From: Berberis thunbergii
Lineage: Eukaryota > Streptophyta > Magnoliopsida > Ranunculales > Berberidaceae
Length of the DNA stretch: 64,000 nucleotides
NCBI GenBank assembly: GCA_003290165.1
Contig: QNQO01008279.1
Span: 112,088-176,087, forward strand
Direction of reading: 5' to 3'
Shown here: positions 47,501 through 58,439 of the stretch, in pieces
Layout: every line of letters begins with the position of its first letter
Position numbering within the stretch: the stretch's first letter is position 1
Translations under genes and position numbers: made by a program
The notes under the pieces: model-generated
Databases searched by the model: none
What the model saw: only the letters and a program-made list of their open reading frames with translations
Told to the model about the DNA's origin: nothing

Positions 47501-50500
47501 GATGTGAGACTTAGCCGCCTCGCCTAACGTAGTGATGCGATCTTATGCGTTACGCCTAGACTAGCTTAGGCTATGGTCTCGACTGCCTATTGCCACTAAT
47601 GCTTAAAGCTTCGACCCCATCGCTTCCTCATGTGGCTGTCCTCATCGACTTACAAGATAGTTAGTTGCGTCTCTCCTTTTCTTCCCTTTCCCTTCTCCTG
47701 TTTGAGATTTTAAGCTGTGCCCTCCTAGACAGCACAAATTCTCTCACTGACGAGCAAGAAAACATGGATGCAAGGATGAAGATAGAGGAGGGCACGACTT
47801 GTTTGGAAATAATTAGAAGGTTGGACGCTTATTGGAATTGGGAGAGAGCAATGGTTTGAATGAAGTTTGGCATATGTTATATTGAGATAGACTCATTTGA
47901 CTACTAGACTTGTGACTTGATATGAATCATGAATCTATGATATAATTAAGATATGATTATATGAGCTTAGTTGATTTGGTGTGTGCTAGATTTTCTTTAT
48001 TTATGCATTATTAGGTGCGTGCTAGATTCTTTTTCTTTTTTTGGTTTTTTGGGGGTGGGGGAGGGGGAGGGGAGGGTGTTTCCTTATAGTGCTTGACCAT
48101 TTTTTCTTTTATTACTTCCTTTCAAAACATCTAAAGGCTCCATTTTTTTCCCAAAGCGCCACGCCTCAGCTTAGAACGCTGTAAGGTCACATATTAATCA
48201 AGGTGAAGACTACCACTTAAATCTCTACCCTCTGAGTCTGAAAAAAGGTTCAGTCACGGCAGGCAGCAGCACTTCGCCTCAGGTCACCAAGGCTCTACTG
48301 GCGGACCTTGACGCCTTGCGCCTCACCTCGCCTGACAACATAGTAAATGGGAGTGGTAGGTTTGTGGTTAATCTGTTTCACGTCTATGGTCTACCAAATC
48401 AGCCTCATTGTTTATTCTATCCAATCAACTTGGTGTTTTCAACATTGCGGCAGGAAAGCAACTTGTGGCAGTGGGTTCTCTACACCAGATTCCTTTTTTT
48501 TCGTTAGAAAATGTTAAATTTTATTCACAATGTGACAAGGAAGTGACTATAGAGGCCCCGCCTTCTCCGATCTACTATCGAAAATGCAAATCCAACACCC
48601 AAGAAAAGAGTCAGTTTGTAGGGTTCCTGTTAAGTATCCGTTTCATTCGCTTATTTTCTTCTTCTCTTCCTTTCTCTTTTCCATCTATTCTTCTTCTGTC
48701 ATTTTTTTTCTTCTCCAACTTCTTTCATTCATCTTCAATAGATCTTAAACAGAATTCAAGAATTAGTTTCTCACAATTTTGGCTCATTACCTCCATTTTA
48801 TCAATTTATTTAACATGTAAGTTGAGATTTGGGTTTCAAATTAAAGCCATGTATCAAAAGAATCTTACCATCTTATGAGGAATTAGAGAATGGAAAGAAA
48901 TCCCTAGGGTTTCTCATCAATTGGTGATTGTTCTTTAGTTTGACATCTCAGCTACAACCCAGCCTGATTATTATATGATTTAAATAAGTCATGTTGTGTT
49001 ACCCTTCATAACCAAGTCATTCACGTGTTTGACAACTTTGATGCAATTATTAAATAGGAAAATCTCAGGTTGAGTACCAAACCTAACCCAACCTTATGCC
49101 AACCTTGTTTCTCCCATTATTATGGAGTCCAATTTCAAATTTATTTGAGTCTTTTGCAGTAATTTATTCATTAAAATAATAAAATAAAAGAGATGAAATG
49201 TATTAATGCTTATCAAAATAAAAGAACTAGGTATTAATTCTGCATATCAGAAAAGAACGAGAAGCATACTCCCTCATTCTTCAAAATTCTAGCAGTGCAA
49301 TGTAATGCATTCCTGTATTTTATTCCATGTGCTCCAGTGTTGTGTTTTTGCAGCTTCACCTGAAAATGACATAATATGTGACTCGAGTTGTATAGTGCTC
49401 AAGAACATGCACATGAAATTTAACAGTTGTGGCACTCAATCAGGTCTTTGGTTTTAAAAGCTATGTACACATTTGTAATATAAATGAGTATACAAGCACA
49501 AATACTTCTCGGGAAACCTAAGGAACCAAGATGGTATGAGCTTGGCGTGCCAATGGTTAATACTTTGTGAACTTTTTTTTTGGGAAAGCGAGCTGGGTTT
49601 TTATAGGATCCCATAACCTATCAACAAGGTGTGACCTACAGGTCAACACCATAAGAAAGTAACCATGCCGCCGGCGTGTGTCGAACCTAGGACGAGGGGG
49701 ATAAACCCACAGCCCTAACCACTCGACCATAACACCATTGGCAAAATACTGTGTGAACTTACAGCATGTATAAATGCAAAACTGCAAACAACAATTTCAT
49801 ACAATCCAATAACATCGATTTTACAAGTGCAGAGCTATGCAATTTGGCAGAAACCAACTTAACCATTTTGGGCGTGAATTTGTACAATAAAAAAATTTAG
49901 GAACATCGAGTTTAATACTCCAATTGATCCTTTTTCACAAGTTGCAAGAAACACTAAGCACAAAAAATTAGTTACTTTTTACTTGAAATATGATAGACAG
50001 TAACAAAGTAATTAAACTATAATCAGTATTTAAAAACCGTTGTGAGAAACACTTCATCAGTGGAATCACTATCAAAAGGGTCAGATGAAGCATAAGTAGA
50101 TGGTCGGCAATTGGGGTTTACTCTGGTGAGGAGATATGCTATTGTCCCTACAATTGTAATTTGTACAACTATGACTTTGTTGTCAATGGCAACTCATACT
50201 TGTTTTCCATGGCCCCCTATGGAGGATCACCATGCCTCTCTCGGACAAAAGCCTCCTTGTTGACATGATTAATGGGCATAGCCATTTCCAAAACTGTGTT
50301 TGTATTTCCAAGGAACAATGTCGCCATGAGGATTTCGGCCCCTCCCAGAAACTGTTGCTGATCCTCATAAAACATAGAGAATTTCATCCTAGCCACCACG
50401 ACCAAGTTGCTTACCCTTCAAGCCTTTATCATTGTTGCTGCCGAAAGACCCAGAGCTGGATGAAAGAAAGGAGTCCCCCTCTTTCGGATCCATAAGTCGA

Positions 50501-53500
50501 ACCAAGTTGCTTAGCCCTCAAGCCTTTATCATTGTTGCTGCCGAAAGACCCAGAGCTGGATGAAAGAAAGGAGTCCCCCTCTTTCGGATCCATAAGTCAA
50601 TTGTCTCTAGGTTGTACCTTGTGTCACACATCATCTTGGGGGAGGAGAATCTCCATTCCTGAAAAGATTATATCTGACTTCCTCATTGTTGCTTATAAGG
50701 TGAAAGGTCTTTTGCCACCAACATCAACTCAAAAGCTGGTCCTCAGCGATAATTTAATCATGTTAATTATAGTGTCCATCGTCAATTTGTGGTCTCCAAA
50801 GGAGGAACTGAAAATATTTCATATCTAAATGTGAAAGGGGTACACAAAGTTGAACAACGTATTCCAGTAAAGTCTTGTTATTAACAACCAGTGATTGCAA
50901 CTGCGGAGGAATCTCAAGTAGAGCAACCACAGGATGTAAAAGAGGTGGAAATGGGTTGAGATCAACAACCTGACAACCTATTGGTGTTACATTTGTCATC
51001 AATGTGGTGAACACGACTTCCAATTGATGACGTGATACTATCTCTAAACGGAAACAAATAGAGATGAATATCAATGAAGCTTTCAATTACAATCGAACTT
51101 TATCAAGGGTTTATAATCGAAACCATAAATCACCTATGAGCAATCCTAATCATTTCTTTTAATTTCATCTAATCTGCCCAAATACAATGAGAGAGCCCTT
51201 GATTTATATGTCTAAGAGATTGGGCCTATAAAACATATGACATGAACTCGGCCCATGCGTTCACGCCCAATATCTATCAAAATGGCACTCCCTCGTCTCT
51301 TCTCTCACCTCTCACCTCTCACCTCCGATGTAATCTTCTTTATAGTAATCAAAACGTATATCATATGTTGGAAACCTAAATTTAAGATACAATACATGTA
51401 TTGTGTATCATAAGATACAATGTAAATTTCTCCATAGCACGTCGCGCCTCACCACCGCATGTCGTCTTCTCCTCTCTTATTTCTCTTCTCATTTCTTTTT
51501 CTCTCCTCATCTCTTCTTTCTCTGCTTCTCTCTCCCTTTCCGATTTTGCAAGCCTAGTTGCGAGATTGAAAATCTCACAGCGTTAGCAGCTACGAGATAG
51601 GAAAGAAGAGGGGGTGGCGGGCAGGTTGCAAGGCAGGGCAGGGTTGGCGGCAGTGCCACTTGTTGTTGTCTTCCTTCCTCTTGAGAAGAAATTGAAAAGG
51701 AAGAAAGAGGCGAAAAAGAAAAAATTTAAAAATTAAAATTATAGTAGTCGTGTCAAAGAGGGGAAATGTTGATGTCAAAAAGTCACTGCCTATCCAAAAT
51801 TGTGGAGAATGTTGTAGCTAAAAATCAAAGCAATCAGTGGTTTGTGAGGGGGGTGCATTGGGGTATTTTAAGAAACTCTTACTTGAAGGTTTCTATTTTT
51901 AACTGGGTGTCTCGCTGTGTACAGCCTTGTATCCTTCGTGAGTTACTCGCTTCTTTCTATTAATATTTTAGCCCTATCAAAATTTTTTTTACCAAGTTTA
52001 CCAAGAGTGCTTCAAGTCAGAGCAAGATCTAGCTTGGAACACCAGATCTAAAGCAGTCTTGGAATCCCTCAAATGGGTACAGACATTTTCAAGAAAGTTA
52101 CCTATCCTGCTCACTCCCAGATCTGGCATGCTTTGAACCAACATCCACCATGTGAGTCTCTATTTACACATAAGAGAAATATTACCCAGCCAGTTCCTTA
52201 TAACTTATTTTAAAACTCAAATCCTAAACGATGTAACTGGCGGCAACAACTATGTAAACAGGAGGGTCTCCACCTTGTCATTCAACAAAGCAAGGATGTG
52301 AAAGTCTTTTATTCCCATGCCACCATATACAACTAAAATTTTATCTCAATTTCGTAACACACTTTGTATTTATATGATATTGGAGAGATCCTGGATGGAA
52401 CAATTGGCTCTCTACAAGACATAGACATAAGATCAGCCATGAACTTCAACACCCTCTCTTTTAGTTATACCACTTCCCAAATAGCTTTGACGGACAATTT
52501 GAATTCATCCCAAATGTCTACAACCATTCATCTAGGTTGGTTCATGTGAACATTTTTCCCATAGAAGCTGTAAGCACCCAATAGAATCAATTCTGCCCAC
52601 TACAAACTTACTACTAAAATGAGTTCATGTGCTCCAACTTTGTAGACCCGTATAAGGTATAACTAGAATGTTGTCAGTCATAGATCTCCATCATCTTTTG
52701 ATTTGCAATTTCTGACTTTCTAGAACGACTTCCATGTTGCATTTCTTACTATTTTCATTAGGCTCGTCATTTTTATAAAAAAAAATAATTGAATTATTCA
52801 AAGAGTCAAGTAAATATACCAAAGCAACTATAGTTAAGTTAGATAGATCATTGAAGCGCCTGCTCGATGAGTGCTTTAAGTAAGAACCCTCATTGAGTTC
52901 AAGAATAGGGTGCTCACATATCATGTCAAAATGGTGCTCAAGTCTCATGTCAAAATAGTGTAATAGAAGATAGTGGGGTAGAGATCAGTATTTGAAAAAA
53001 TGTTGGAGGCGTAGGCCTCGAAGCATAACGCTTGAATTTAGCGTCAAAAACATACTTTTTTGCATTTCAAAATGTTTCAATAGATTTTTTTCAAGGGTAT
53101 TTTTTGGAAATGTAAAAAATAACCCTAAAAAAACCCCAGACTTTATGCTATTGAGTCAAAATGCAAACTGTTTTTCGTACGACTGCTTTCAAAGTCCAAA
53201 TCTGATCCAGCCTCCAAATCTCTCCAAACGCCAAATTGATCAAGCTTTTCAACATGTTCTCCAAGTTGATTAGATATTTAGCTTTTTTTTAAATTATATT
53301 TTGGCCATGAATAGACGTTTATGATGTTATGGGTTTGCAATTTGAATTCTAAATGGTTGTATTCTAATTATTATTTGGATACTTGACTTAAAGTTGATGA
53401 TGGAAATATGACACTTTCAAGTTTGATGCTTGATTTATATGCAACTATTGTTTTGGATGTGGAATCACGAGTTACCCTTTTTTTTGTTATGAATGCATTT

Positions 53501-55794
53501 TATTTTTATTATATTTTAAATACAAATTTTCAAGAGGCTTATGCCTTACCCTTTTTTTATTATGAATGCATTTTTATTTTTATTATATTTTAAATATAAA
53601 TTTTCAAGAGGCTTATGCCTCACGCACTGAAATGACGCCTTGTAGAGATTTTATTTTTATCAATAAGACAAACTTTGCATTCATCTCCCTCCCCCCCCCC
53701 CAAAAAAAAAAAAAAAAAAAAAAAAACAGAACCATGCATCATCAGTTAATAGTTGAACATGTAATGTTATCCCAACTTAACATACAAGCAAGGATGCACG
53801 GACACAGACACGACGACTCGACAATTTCAAAAAAATTAGGACTCGGCGACACGGCCAAACTTTACTTTTTGTTAATTTTTATTTTTTTATAACTCATATG
53901 AACATAAACAACCTAAAGCTTAAAATTGTTTAAATTTTATACTTTTGAAGCTGAAAGAGGAGAGCTTAACAAGAGAGATTGAAAAAATTACAGAGATGCA
54001 CAGATAGTCAAAATTACTGAGAGTTTATCTAATTTACAAATAGTTTCAAAATAGTATGTAATTGTGTATCTAAGAGCAAAATAGTAATCAGAAAATTTTT
54101 TGTGTGTATTGAATCTAATTTAGAATGAGTGAAGAAATGAACTTGATGACGCCGAATGTACCACAAATGAAAATCGCCAGTCAAGAACCCTCACACCGAG
54201 AACGACGTGAAGAGTTGCTCTAATTGAAACAACTCCCCTCCCGAAGGAATTGAAGAATTGGCGATTGCAATTGAGTGCAACAGAACTAGTGTTTCTTCAA
54301 GAACTACTTCCGAAAAACCACCAAGAAAAATAGGAAAAAAAAATCATTGGCCGCGTCGGTCCCAATCAACGTGTCCTGGCCGTTCACCGCATGTCGGATA
54401 CGTGTCGAATGCGAGTTCGTGTCCGTGTCCGACACGTATCCGACTCTCAAAACGGGGTTTTTCGAAAAATCCGTGCATCCTTGCATACAAGATGCAAAAT
54501 TAATATCTCTGATCTTTTCCCACTTAGATGCTCACAAAGTAACTTTAATGTCAAGCCACAATTACTTGACAGACTTAGCTGAGTTGTTAAAAATCATGTT
54601 ATTCCTTTCCCTCCATGTAACGCCTTGGTAGAGATTAAGTCATAATTCAAGAGAAGGGGAGAAAGATTGTTGATAATGAGAATAGTGCTGAGAGTAATGA
54701 GAATGAGGAAGCAAATGATGAGGATGGACAGAAAGGAAGTAAAGATAAGGAGGAAGGAAGTGATGATGATGACGATGATGGAAGTTAGGAAGATGAAAAT
54801 GGATTACAAGAGGTGATAGCTCCTCGATATGTTAACAAAGAACTCATAGGAAAACTTGCAAACTAAGTGAAAAAGAATGTGATATGAAATGCCCAATTCT
54901 AGATGGTGAGCATGAACCTAAAGCTAATGAAGTTAAAGCAAATTCTGAAAATGAAGAGAATAAAATTAGATCAAGTTTGAGACCTATCAATAGCATTTCT
55001 AAGCTAATCACCCAATGTAATGTACTTAGTCTTGTTTGTCACTTTAGAGTTCCATGAGAGGGACTTAGGTGTTCTTTTATTTGCCTTCAAGCTTGCTTGT
55101 AGTTCTTTCATTATTTAATAAATTGGGTAGGGTCCCTTCAACCCATGCTTGCCTTGTGCACAAAAATAAATAACTAAATCAGTAAGATCCCTCTTAGATG
55201 GCTCTCCAAATATTGAGAAATCAAATTCGGAGATGAACACTTCAACGTCCATTAGTATTCCCATGATTCACGTTAGATAGCCCCCTCATATCACCTATGC
55301 ATGTTGTATAAGCCTCATCTAAATATACCCAAACCCTAGAAATTACAATAAGAAGGTACATTTTAACACATTGATAATAGCTCCCAAGTAAAAAACAATT
55401 TTGTAAGATTTTACATAATGACAGTGGAGGCTCTGTGGCTAAGGAAATTCAATCTTTACTGTTCTTTTTATAAATAAACCTGAAAAGCAATAACTAATAA
55501 GAAATAAAGAAACATGGATTATATGGTAGCAAGAACATCAAAAAGGCTCTTCAGAACTGTTTGTTGTATGTTCTCAATGAATTCAAATTCTCAATACCCA
55601 AATGACCCAACAATTTCATAGCATTTCTATCACCATAGAGATTTATCAAATAAACAAATAACCCAAAAGACATAAGGGCATACCTTAACAGTATCAAAGG
55701 GATGCCCAGTGATGACAGTGGAGACCCCAGCGGCTAAACCTGCAACATAGTCCTTATAAGCTGATGATGAAGATGAAGATGATGCATCACCCAT
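35587..55794 (-). CDS. BAC1: Mitochondrial basic amino acid carrier, BAC1-like (311 aa, eight exons)
   Basis: Inner-membrane mitochondrial carrier; the Arabidopsis BAC1 family exchanges arginine, lysine, ornithine and histidine. Minus-strand exons in order: 55794-55684, 49359-49270, 36825-36724, 36527-36420, 36346-36248, 36166-35975, 35897-35799, 35721-35587. All introns are phase 0 with GT-AG ends, and the sum is exactly 311 codons plus stop, the length I recall for the Arabidopsis protein. Three carrier repeats show the PX(D/E)XX(K/R) signature at P32-D34-K37 (HPFDTVK), P132-E134-K137 (CPSELVK) and P241-D243-K246 (LPLDVAK). The stretch [13 protein letters not shown] after the second signature is characteristic of BAC1 among carriers. 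The N-terminus has a Ser run and no long presequence, as usual. No exon shows a stop or frameshift. Introns 1 (6.3 kb) and 2 (12.4 kb) are filled with transposons; the other five are short (about 70-200 bp). Confidence 0.93.
37100..37530 (-). mobile_element. LINE fragment (RT thumb/connection region)
   Basis: Minus-strand frame 37522-37259 reads [20 protein letters not shown], then [10 protein letters not shown], then [12 protein letters not shown]. This follows the pattern of the plant LINE region after the RT core (short hydrophobic LS-FK-P, FLW, W-VC). It is a short isolated piece in the carrier intron. Confidence 0.6.
39152..39389. repeat. 119-bp tandem duplication
   Basis: TCACTTACGCTCC... 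begins at 39152 and its diverged second copy TCACTTACACCCC... at 39271. Both end in AAGTATTGCTATTATGC. Differences are scattered substitutions. Confidence 0.8.
40844..41284 (+). repeat. 5' LTR of the gypsy element
   Basis: 441 bp, TG...CA ends, with a TATA box TATAAATA at 41063-41070 and a pair with the 3' LTR. Confidence 0.92.
41287..41299 (+). promoter_or_regulatory. Primer-binding site
   Basis: TGGTATCAAAGCC two bases after the 5' LTR. It matches the plant initiator-Met-tRNA primer site (TGGTATCAGAGCC) at all but one position. Confidence 0.8.
41338..42460 (+). pseudogene. gypsy gag relic with zinc knuckle
   Basis: Starts at MSSKVNNP; charged coiled-coil-rich N-terminus ([20 protein letters not shown]). 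A frameshift lies near 41870-41890: the frame ends after VSPIFK, and the continuation [12 protein letters not shown]...[17 protein letters not shown] is one frame over. The CX2CX3HX4C knuckle ([13 protein letters not shown]) at about 42400 lies after a stop in that frame but in frame with pol. Gag packages the element RNA. Confidence 0.85.
42465..45869 (+). pseudogene. gypsy pol relic: protease, RT, RNase H, integrase, chromodomain
   Basis: Protease active site VDTGAD near 42605. RT from about 43090 ([29 protein letters not shown]) with a frameshift near 43490, then [17 protein letters not shown] and the catalytic YLDD near 43620. RNase H begins [12 protein letters not shown] near 44050 but has a stop near 44160. 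The integrase zinc and core region spans 44655-45341 ([27 protein letters not shown]). The region that should hold the second catalytic Asp is altered by small deletions near 44990-45030 and the Asp is missing. A chromodomain ([20 protein letters not shown]) ends the protein, marking the chromovirus lineage; such domains direct integration to marked chromatin. Confidence 0.9.
45869..45880 (+). promoter_or_regulatory. Polypurine tract of the gypsy element
   Basis: GGTGGGGGAGAA, almost all purine, directly before the 3' LTR; site of plus-strand priming. Confidence 0.8.
45881..46320 (+). repeat. 3' LTR of the gypsy element
   Basis: 440 bp, same ends as the 5' LTR, diverged by scattered substitutions and two small indels. 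Confidence 0.92.
46570..47400 (-). mobile_element. LINE remnant (zinc-binding region)
   Basis: Minus-strand translation of about 46860-46600 gives [11 protein letters not shown], then [14 protein letters not shown] and WKIFLK. This is the recognisable end region of plant LINE polyproteins (F-V-YY, W, P-SFF-W-A--GKI). It is full of stops. Confidence 0.5.
47401..49269. other. Intron sequence, no gene seen
   Basis: Part of carrier intron 2. GCCTCGCC/AGGCG-type words near 47510-47600 and 48300-48335 suggest the two ends of another worn non-autonomous element around 47500-48340. A G-rich run is at 48050-48078. Confidence 0.35.
49575..49744 (-). mobile_element. SINE (tRNA-derived retroposon)
   Basis: On the minus strand: box A region ATGGTCGAGTGGTTAGGG (49730-49713), box B GGTTCGACAC (49687-49678), a tRNA-unrelated body and a terminal A-run (T-run at 49575-49581 on the plus strand). 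Flanked by a 16-bp target duplication AATACTTTGTGAACTT / AATACTGTGTGAACTT (49559-49574, 49745-49760) with one mismatch. It lies in carrier intron 1, in the same orientation as the gene. Confidence 0.88.
49761..53473. other. Carrier intron 1 sequence with an unidentified gene-like stretch
   Basis: Minus-strand frames around 51086-50763 (107 aa) and 50600-50200 look more ordered than random AT-rich intron but are interrupted by stops. No domain was recognised. It may be a decayed gene fragment or the body of an unknown retroelement. It contains the 100-bp tandem duplication listed separately. From 51290 to 51560 the sequence is CT-rich. Confidence 0.35.
50401..50600. repeat. 100-bp tandem duplication
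   Basis: Two units start ACCAAGTTGCTTA(C/G)CC at 50401 and 50501 and are nearly identical up to CCATAAGTC. Their near-identity indicates a recent duplication. Confidence 0.9.
53474..53621. repeat. 74-bp tandem duplication
   Basis: Two units starting ACCCTTTTTTT at 53474 and 53548, each with AATGCATTTT...AAATTTTCAAGAGGCTTATGCC. Differences are a few bases only. Confidence 0.85.
53692..53726. repeat. C-run followed by A-run
   Basis: About 11 C followed by about 25 A with no interruption; a simple repeat or the tail of a minute retroposed piece. Confidence 0.7.
53789..54483. mobile_element. hAT-type non-autonomous element in carrier intron 1
   Basis: Perfect 8-bp target duplication CATACAAG at 53781-53788 and 54484-54491. 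The ends CAAGGATGCACGGA and TCCGTGCATCCTTG are a perfect 14-bp terminal inverted repeat. Subterminal parts are rich in GTGTCCG/CGGACAC words. No transposase frame. Confidence 0.9.
54492..55683. other. Intron sequence with an acidic gene-like relic
   Basis: Around 54650-54800 the plus strand reads an Asp/Glu/Asn-rich stretch ([12 protein letters not shown], then a stop), unlike the surrounding AT-rich intron. It may be a piece of an acidic protein gene or a retroelement gag. The rest has no features. Confidence 0.35.
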
Positions 55795-55860
55795 CTCTCT
55801 TCTTTGCTCTCCTCTATACCCTCTCTCTCTCTTTCCCCTTAATAGGGTGAATGGGGTTGT
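55795..55860 (-). promoter_or_regulatory. 5' leader region of the carrier gene
   Basis: On the minus strand a GA-rich (CT-rich on plus) leader of about 60 bp precedes the ATG, a common form of plant 5' UTR. The transcription start was not placed. Confidence 0.4.
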
Positions 55861-55881
55861 CTTATTATTTGCAAAGGAGTC

Positions 55882-56085
55882 ATGGTGTTGTCACTGTCAC
55901 TCTCCACTCGCTCGTTCAACCAAACCCTTCCCTTCTCTTCCCTCTCTACTCAATTTCAAAAGGCTTCTAACAGCAATTCTGAATCATGGGATCGTCAGCT
56001 GATGCAATTGAAACAAGAGAATCATCAAAATCCAGGGTTGAGAGTTTTGGGTTACCTCAGCAATGATTTTGTTTCGGAGCCGTAA
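55882..56085 (+). CDS. Possible small divergent open frame (67 aa), unproven
   Basis: Starts about 90 bp from the carrier ATG in the opposite direction. The N-terminus is Ser/Thr-rich, Arg-containing and poor in acidic residues (LSLSTRSFNQTLPFSSLSTQ), like an organelle transit peptide. It is followed by a polar segment (WDRQLMQLKQENHQ). No known domain was recognised and there is no obvious continuation by splicing. It could be a small organelle protein, the first exon of a lost gene, or chance. Confidence 0.3.
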   Translation: MVLSLSLSTRSFNQTLPFSSLSTQFQKASNSNSESWDRQLMQLKQENHQNPGLRVLGYLSNDFVSEP

Positions 56086-57790
56086 TTGTTTATACTGGGT
56101 CAAGCTGGGTTAACCCAAAGCAATCCATTCCCATTTTCCTCCGTTTGTACCACCACATTTTTTTAATGGGGTCGTTCACGCTTATATTTATTTTTTTAAT
56201 CTATGCCGTGAAGGTTGAATTATTTGGAAATTATTCTGAGAAGCTACATCATTTATCCCATGAGAGTAACCAAAACCGATGCCCGAAGCTACATGCATTT
56301 TTGCCACGTTAGCATCTGCGTCGTTCTCACCATCGAATGAAGACTTGTTGTCCTTCCATTGCCCCCACTACAAATTTTCCATTGCCACCGCAGCCGGAAA
56401 TAGTGTACCCAAATTCAAGGGGCTTTCTTTTTTGTTCTTAAATCAATAAGGAAAGTTTTAAGTGGGCTCTTAGATAGTGAAGGGAACTCTAATTATGGTT
56501 GGTTTTAATTAAAAAGTATGATGGTTGATGCTAATTGAAGTAAAAAGTCAAAAAAAATTAGTAAGCTTTTTTAAATGTACATATATATATAATAGGAACT
56601 TAAGAGAACAGTGTTTACATTGCGCCCATTTTGGCTACAAAAAAAGGATGGTTACACATGATATTTTCTTCATACCTATATGAACATAAGAGTTCATGTC
56701 TCTTTACAAGAGCATAATCGAAATCTATAATACATAACTTCATATTGCTATGCGCTCGAAAATGACTTCAATTTGATTGTCTGATTATCTTGAGGGGGGT
56801 GAACCTAGTAGCTTGATAGCCAAGAGTTGTTAGATAGAATCCAAATTTTGCACTAATTTGAAATGAAAAAAATTGAAGCACAATTCAATCATCAATGGGG
56901 CCTACATTGGTACCCACCGATATATGTTGTAGTTTTCATGTCTCCACTATTGCATCTATTTGATATGTTGCTTGTTGTTGAAATGATATCTTGGTAGATT
57001 AGGGTATCCATTGAATTCACTGTCCAACTAGCTCAAGACTATCGGTTTAACCAATCTCTTATCACTTCAAAATATTAGAGTGTGCTAGGAATTCGTGTAA
57101 GCAAAATTTCAATAAAATCTGCTTCTCAAATAACTAGACTATGAGTTTTTGATGCCTGCAACTCAGATGATTTTGTTGATGTGGCATTCACAATGTTTGA
57201 AACTTGTGAAGGAGATGAAGATCATTCAACAAATAAAATTCAAGTAAAGTAAAGTGCATAAATTGTAATGGAGTATAAAAGCAAACCTTGAAAGTAAATT
57301 CCATAATTGTAAATGACATAAATTAAAAAAAAATAAAAATAAAGATAAATTGTTTTTTATTTGAACTTGAAATGAACTTTTGCTGAGAGTATTTTTTAAC
57401 GAATCTCACAGCCACCCACATATATTCTCATCGACTCACTTTTAATCGCAATCACTTAGTTGCACTAACCACTTATTTAACATGTTGCTAGTAAGCCAAT
57501 AACTAACTTGATGGCAAGAACTAAGTTTGATGGTACAAACTATCGAACCTTAATGGAAAATTGGATTTGTTTAATTATCATAGTCAATCATGGCCGATTT
57601 CTATAAGTTGGACATTTCATTAGTCATTTGGTTTCATTTAGACATCATAACCCAACTAGTTAGATAATGGATATTTATTATAACCCAAGAACCCAGATCC
57701 ATTTGGAAATATTTGTAATCTAGTAAAAATAAATGTGATTAGATTTGCCATTTCTACAAGTTTGAGCTTTTAGATGATTCGTAATTTAAT
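56086..57790. other. Intergenic, no gene seen
   Basis: AT-rich sequence; no supported coding, RNA or transposon feature apart from a short TA-rich run near 56581-56591. Confidence 0.4.
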
Positions 57791-57795
57791 CATGG

Positions 57796-57945
57796 TAGCA
57801 TTGGACCTCGGAAGTCGTGGCTTAGAGTCTCGGCCAGGGAAATTGTTGCGGAGAATTTTTAATATTTTCCTCGCACTTGCGCTAAGGGGGTGTTGAAATA
57901 TTAAGTTTTTCCCTCTAAAAGCTCCGATACCATAAACTATGAAAT
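57796..57945. repeat. Palindromic tRNA-primer-like module
   Basis: It opens with CATGGTAGCATTGG...GAGTCTCGG (a worn TGGTATCAGAGC / B-box-like head) and closes with GCTCCGATACCAT, the inverse of TGGTATC-GAGC. Related pieces are at 58431-58510, 60766-60860 and 61184-61310. They could be SINE heads or LTR-PBS junctions of a small LTR element in both orientations. Confidence 0.45.
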
Positions 57946-58439
57946 TAATTTGTGTGTCGTACTTGCACTAAGGGGATGTTGAAGATTAAGTTCATGTCAG
58001 CAATCAATGAAGAATAACTTAAATCATATGTACCTGAAGCCGTTGATGAAAAGAATCCTCGTAGCAATCCTAATGAGCACAAAAAACATGCAAAGAAAAG
58101 GTTTTCCACCTCCAGAATTGTTGTCCTATGTATCTCAAATCGGATAGGAAAGTAAGAGGTATATAATAGGGTTGGGAATGGGACCTCAACCGTATACATA
58201 GAGCTCTAATTCTATTATTAGCCCATCATAAATAATAGAATTAGAGTAAGGCATAAATTGGTATCTACACACAATTAATTTATGGATTCAATTTAGTGAC
58301 ATATGTCAAGACCTATAACATGTAATTAGAGACATGTTTATGAGCCTAATGTGTTTCTTCAATATCCACAATTAAACGAGTCGAACCAAACACCATTCAC
58401 CCACAATTCGACAGTCTAATTTTTTCTCTTACTTGTGTT

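Larger units (their letters stand above)
36826..49269 (-). other. Giant intron 2 of the carrier gene
   Basis: Bounded by GGA|GTATGC at 49269 and TTTACAG|GTG at 36826 on the minus strand. It contains a LINE fragment (37100-37530), a 119-bp tandem duplication (39152-39389), a three-level transposon nest around a gypsy element (39742-46566) and another LINE fragment (46570-47400). The remaining sequence (37531-39151, 47401-49269) shows no gene. Confidence 0.85.
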
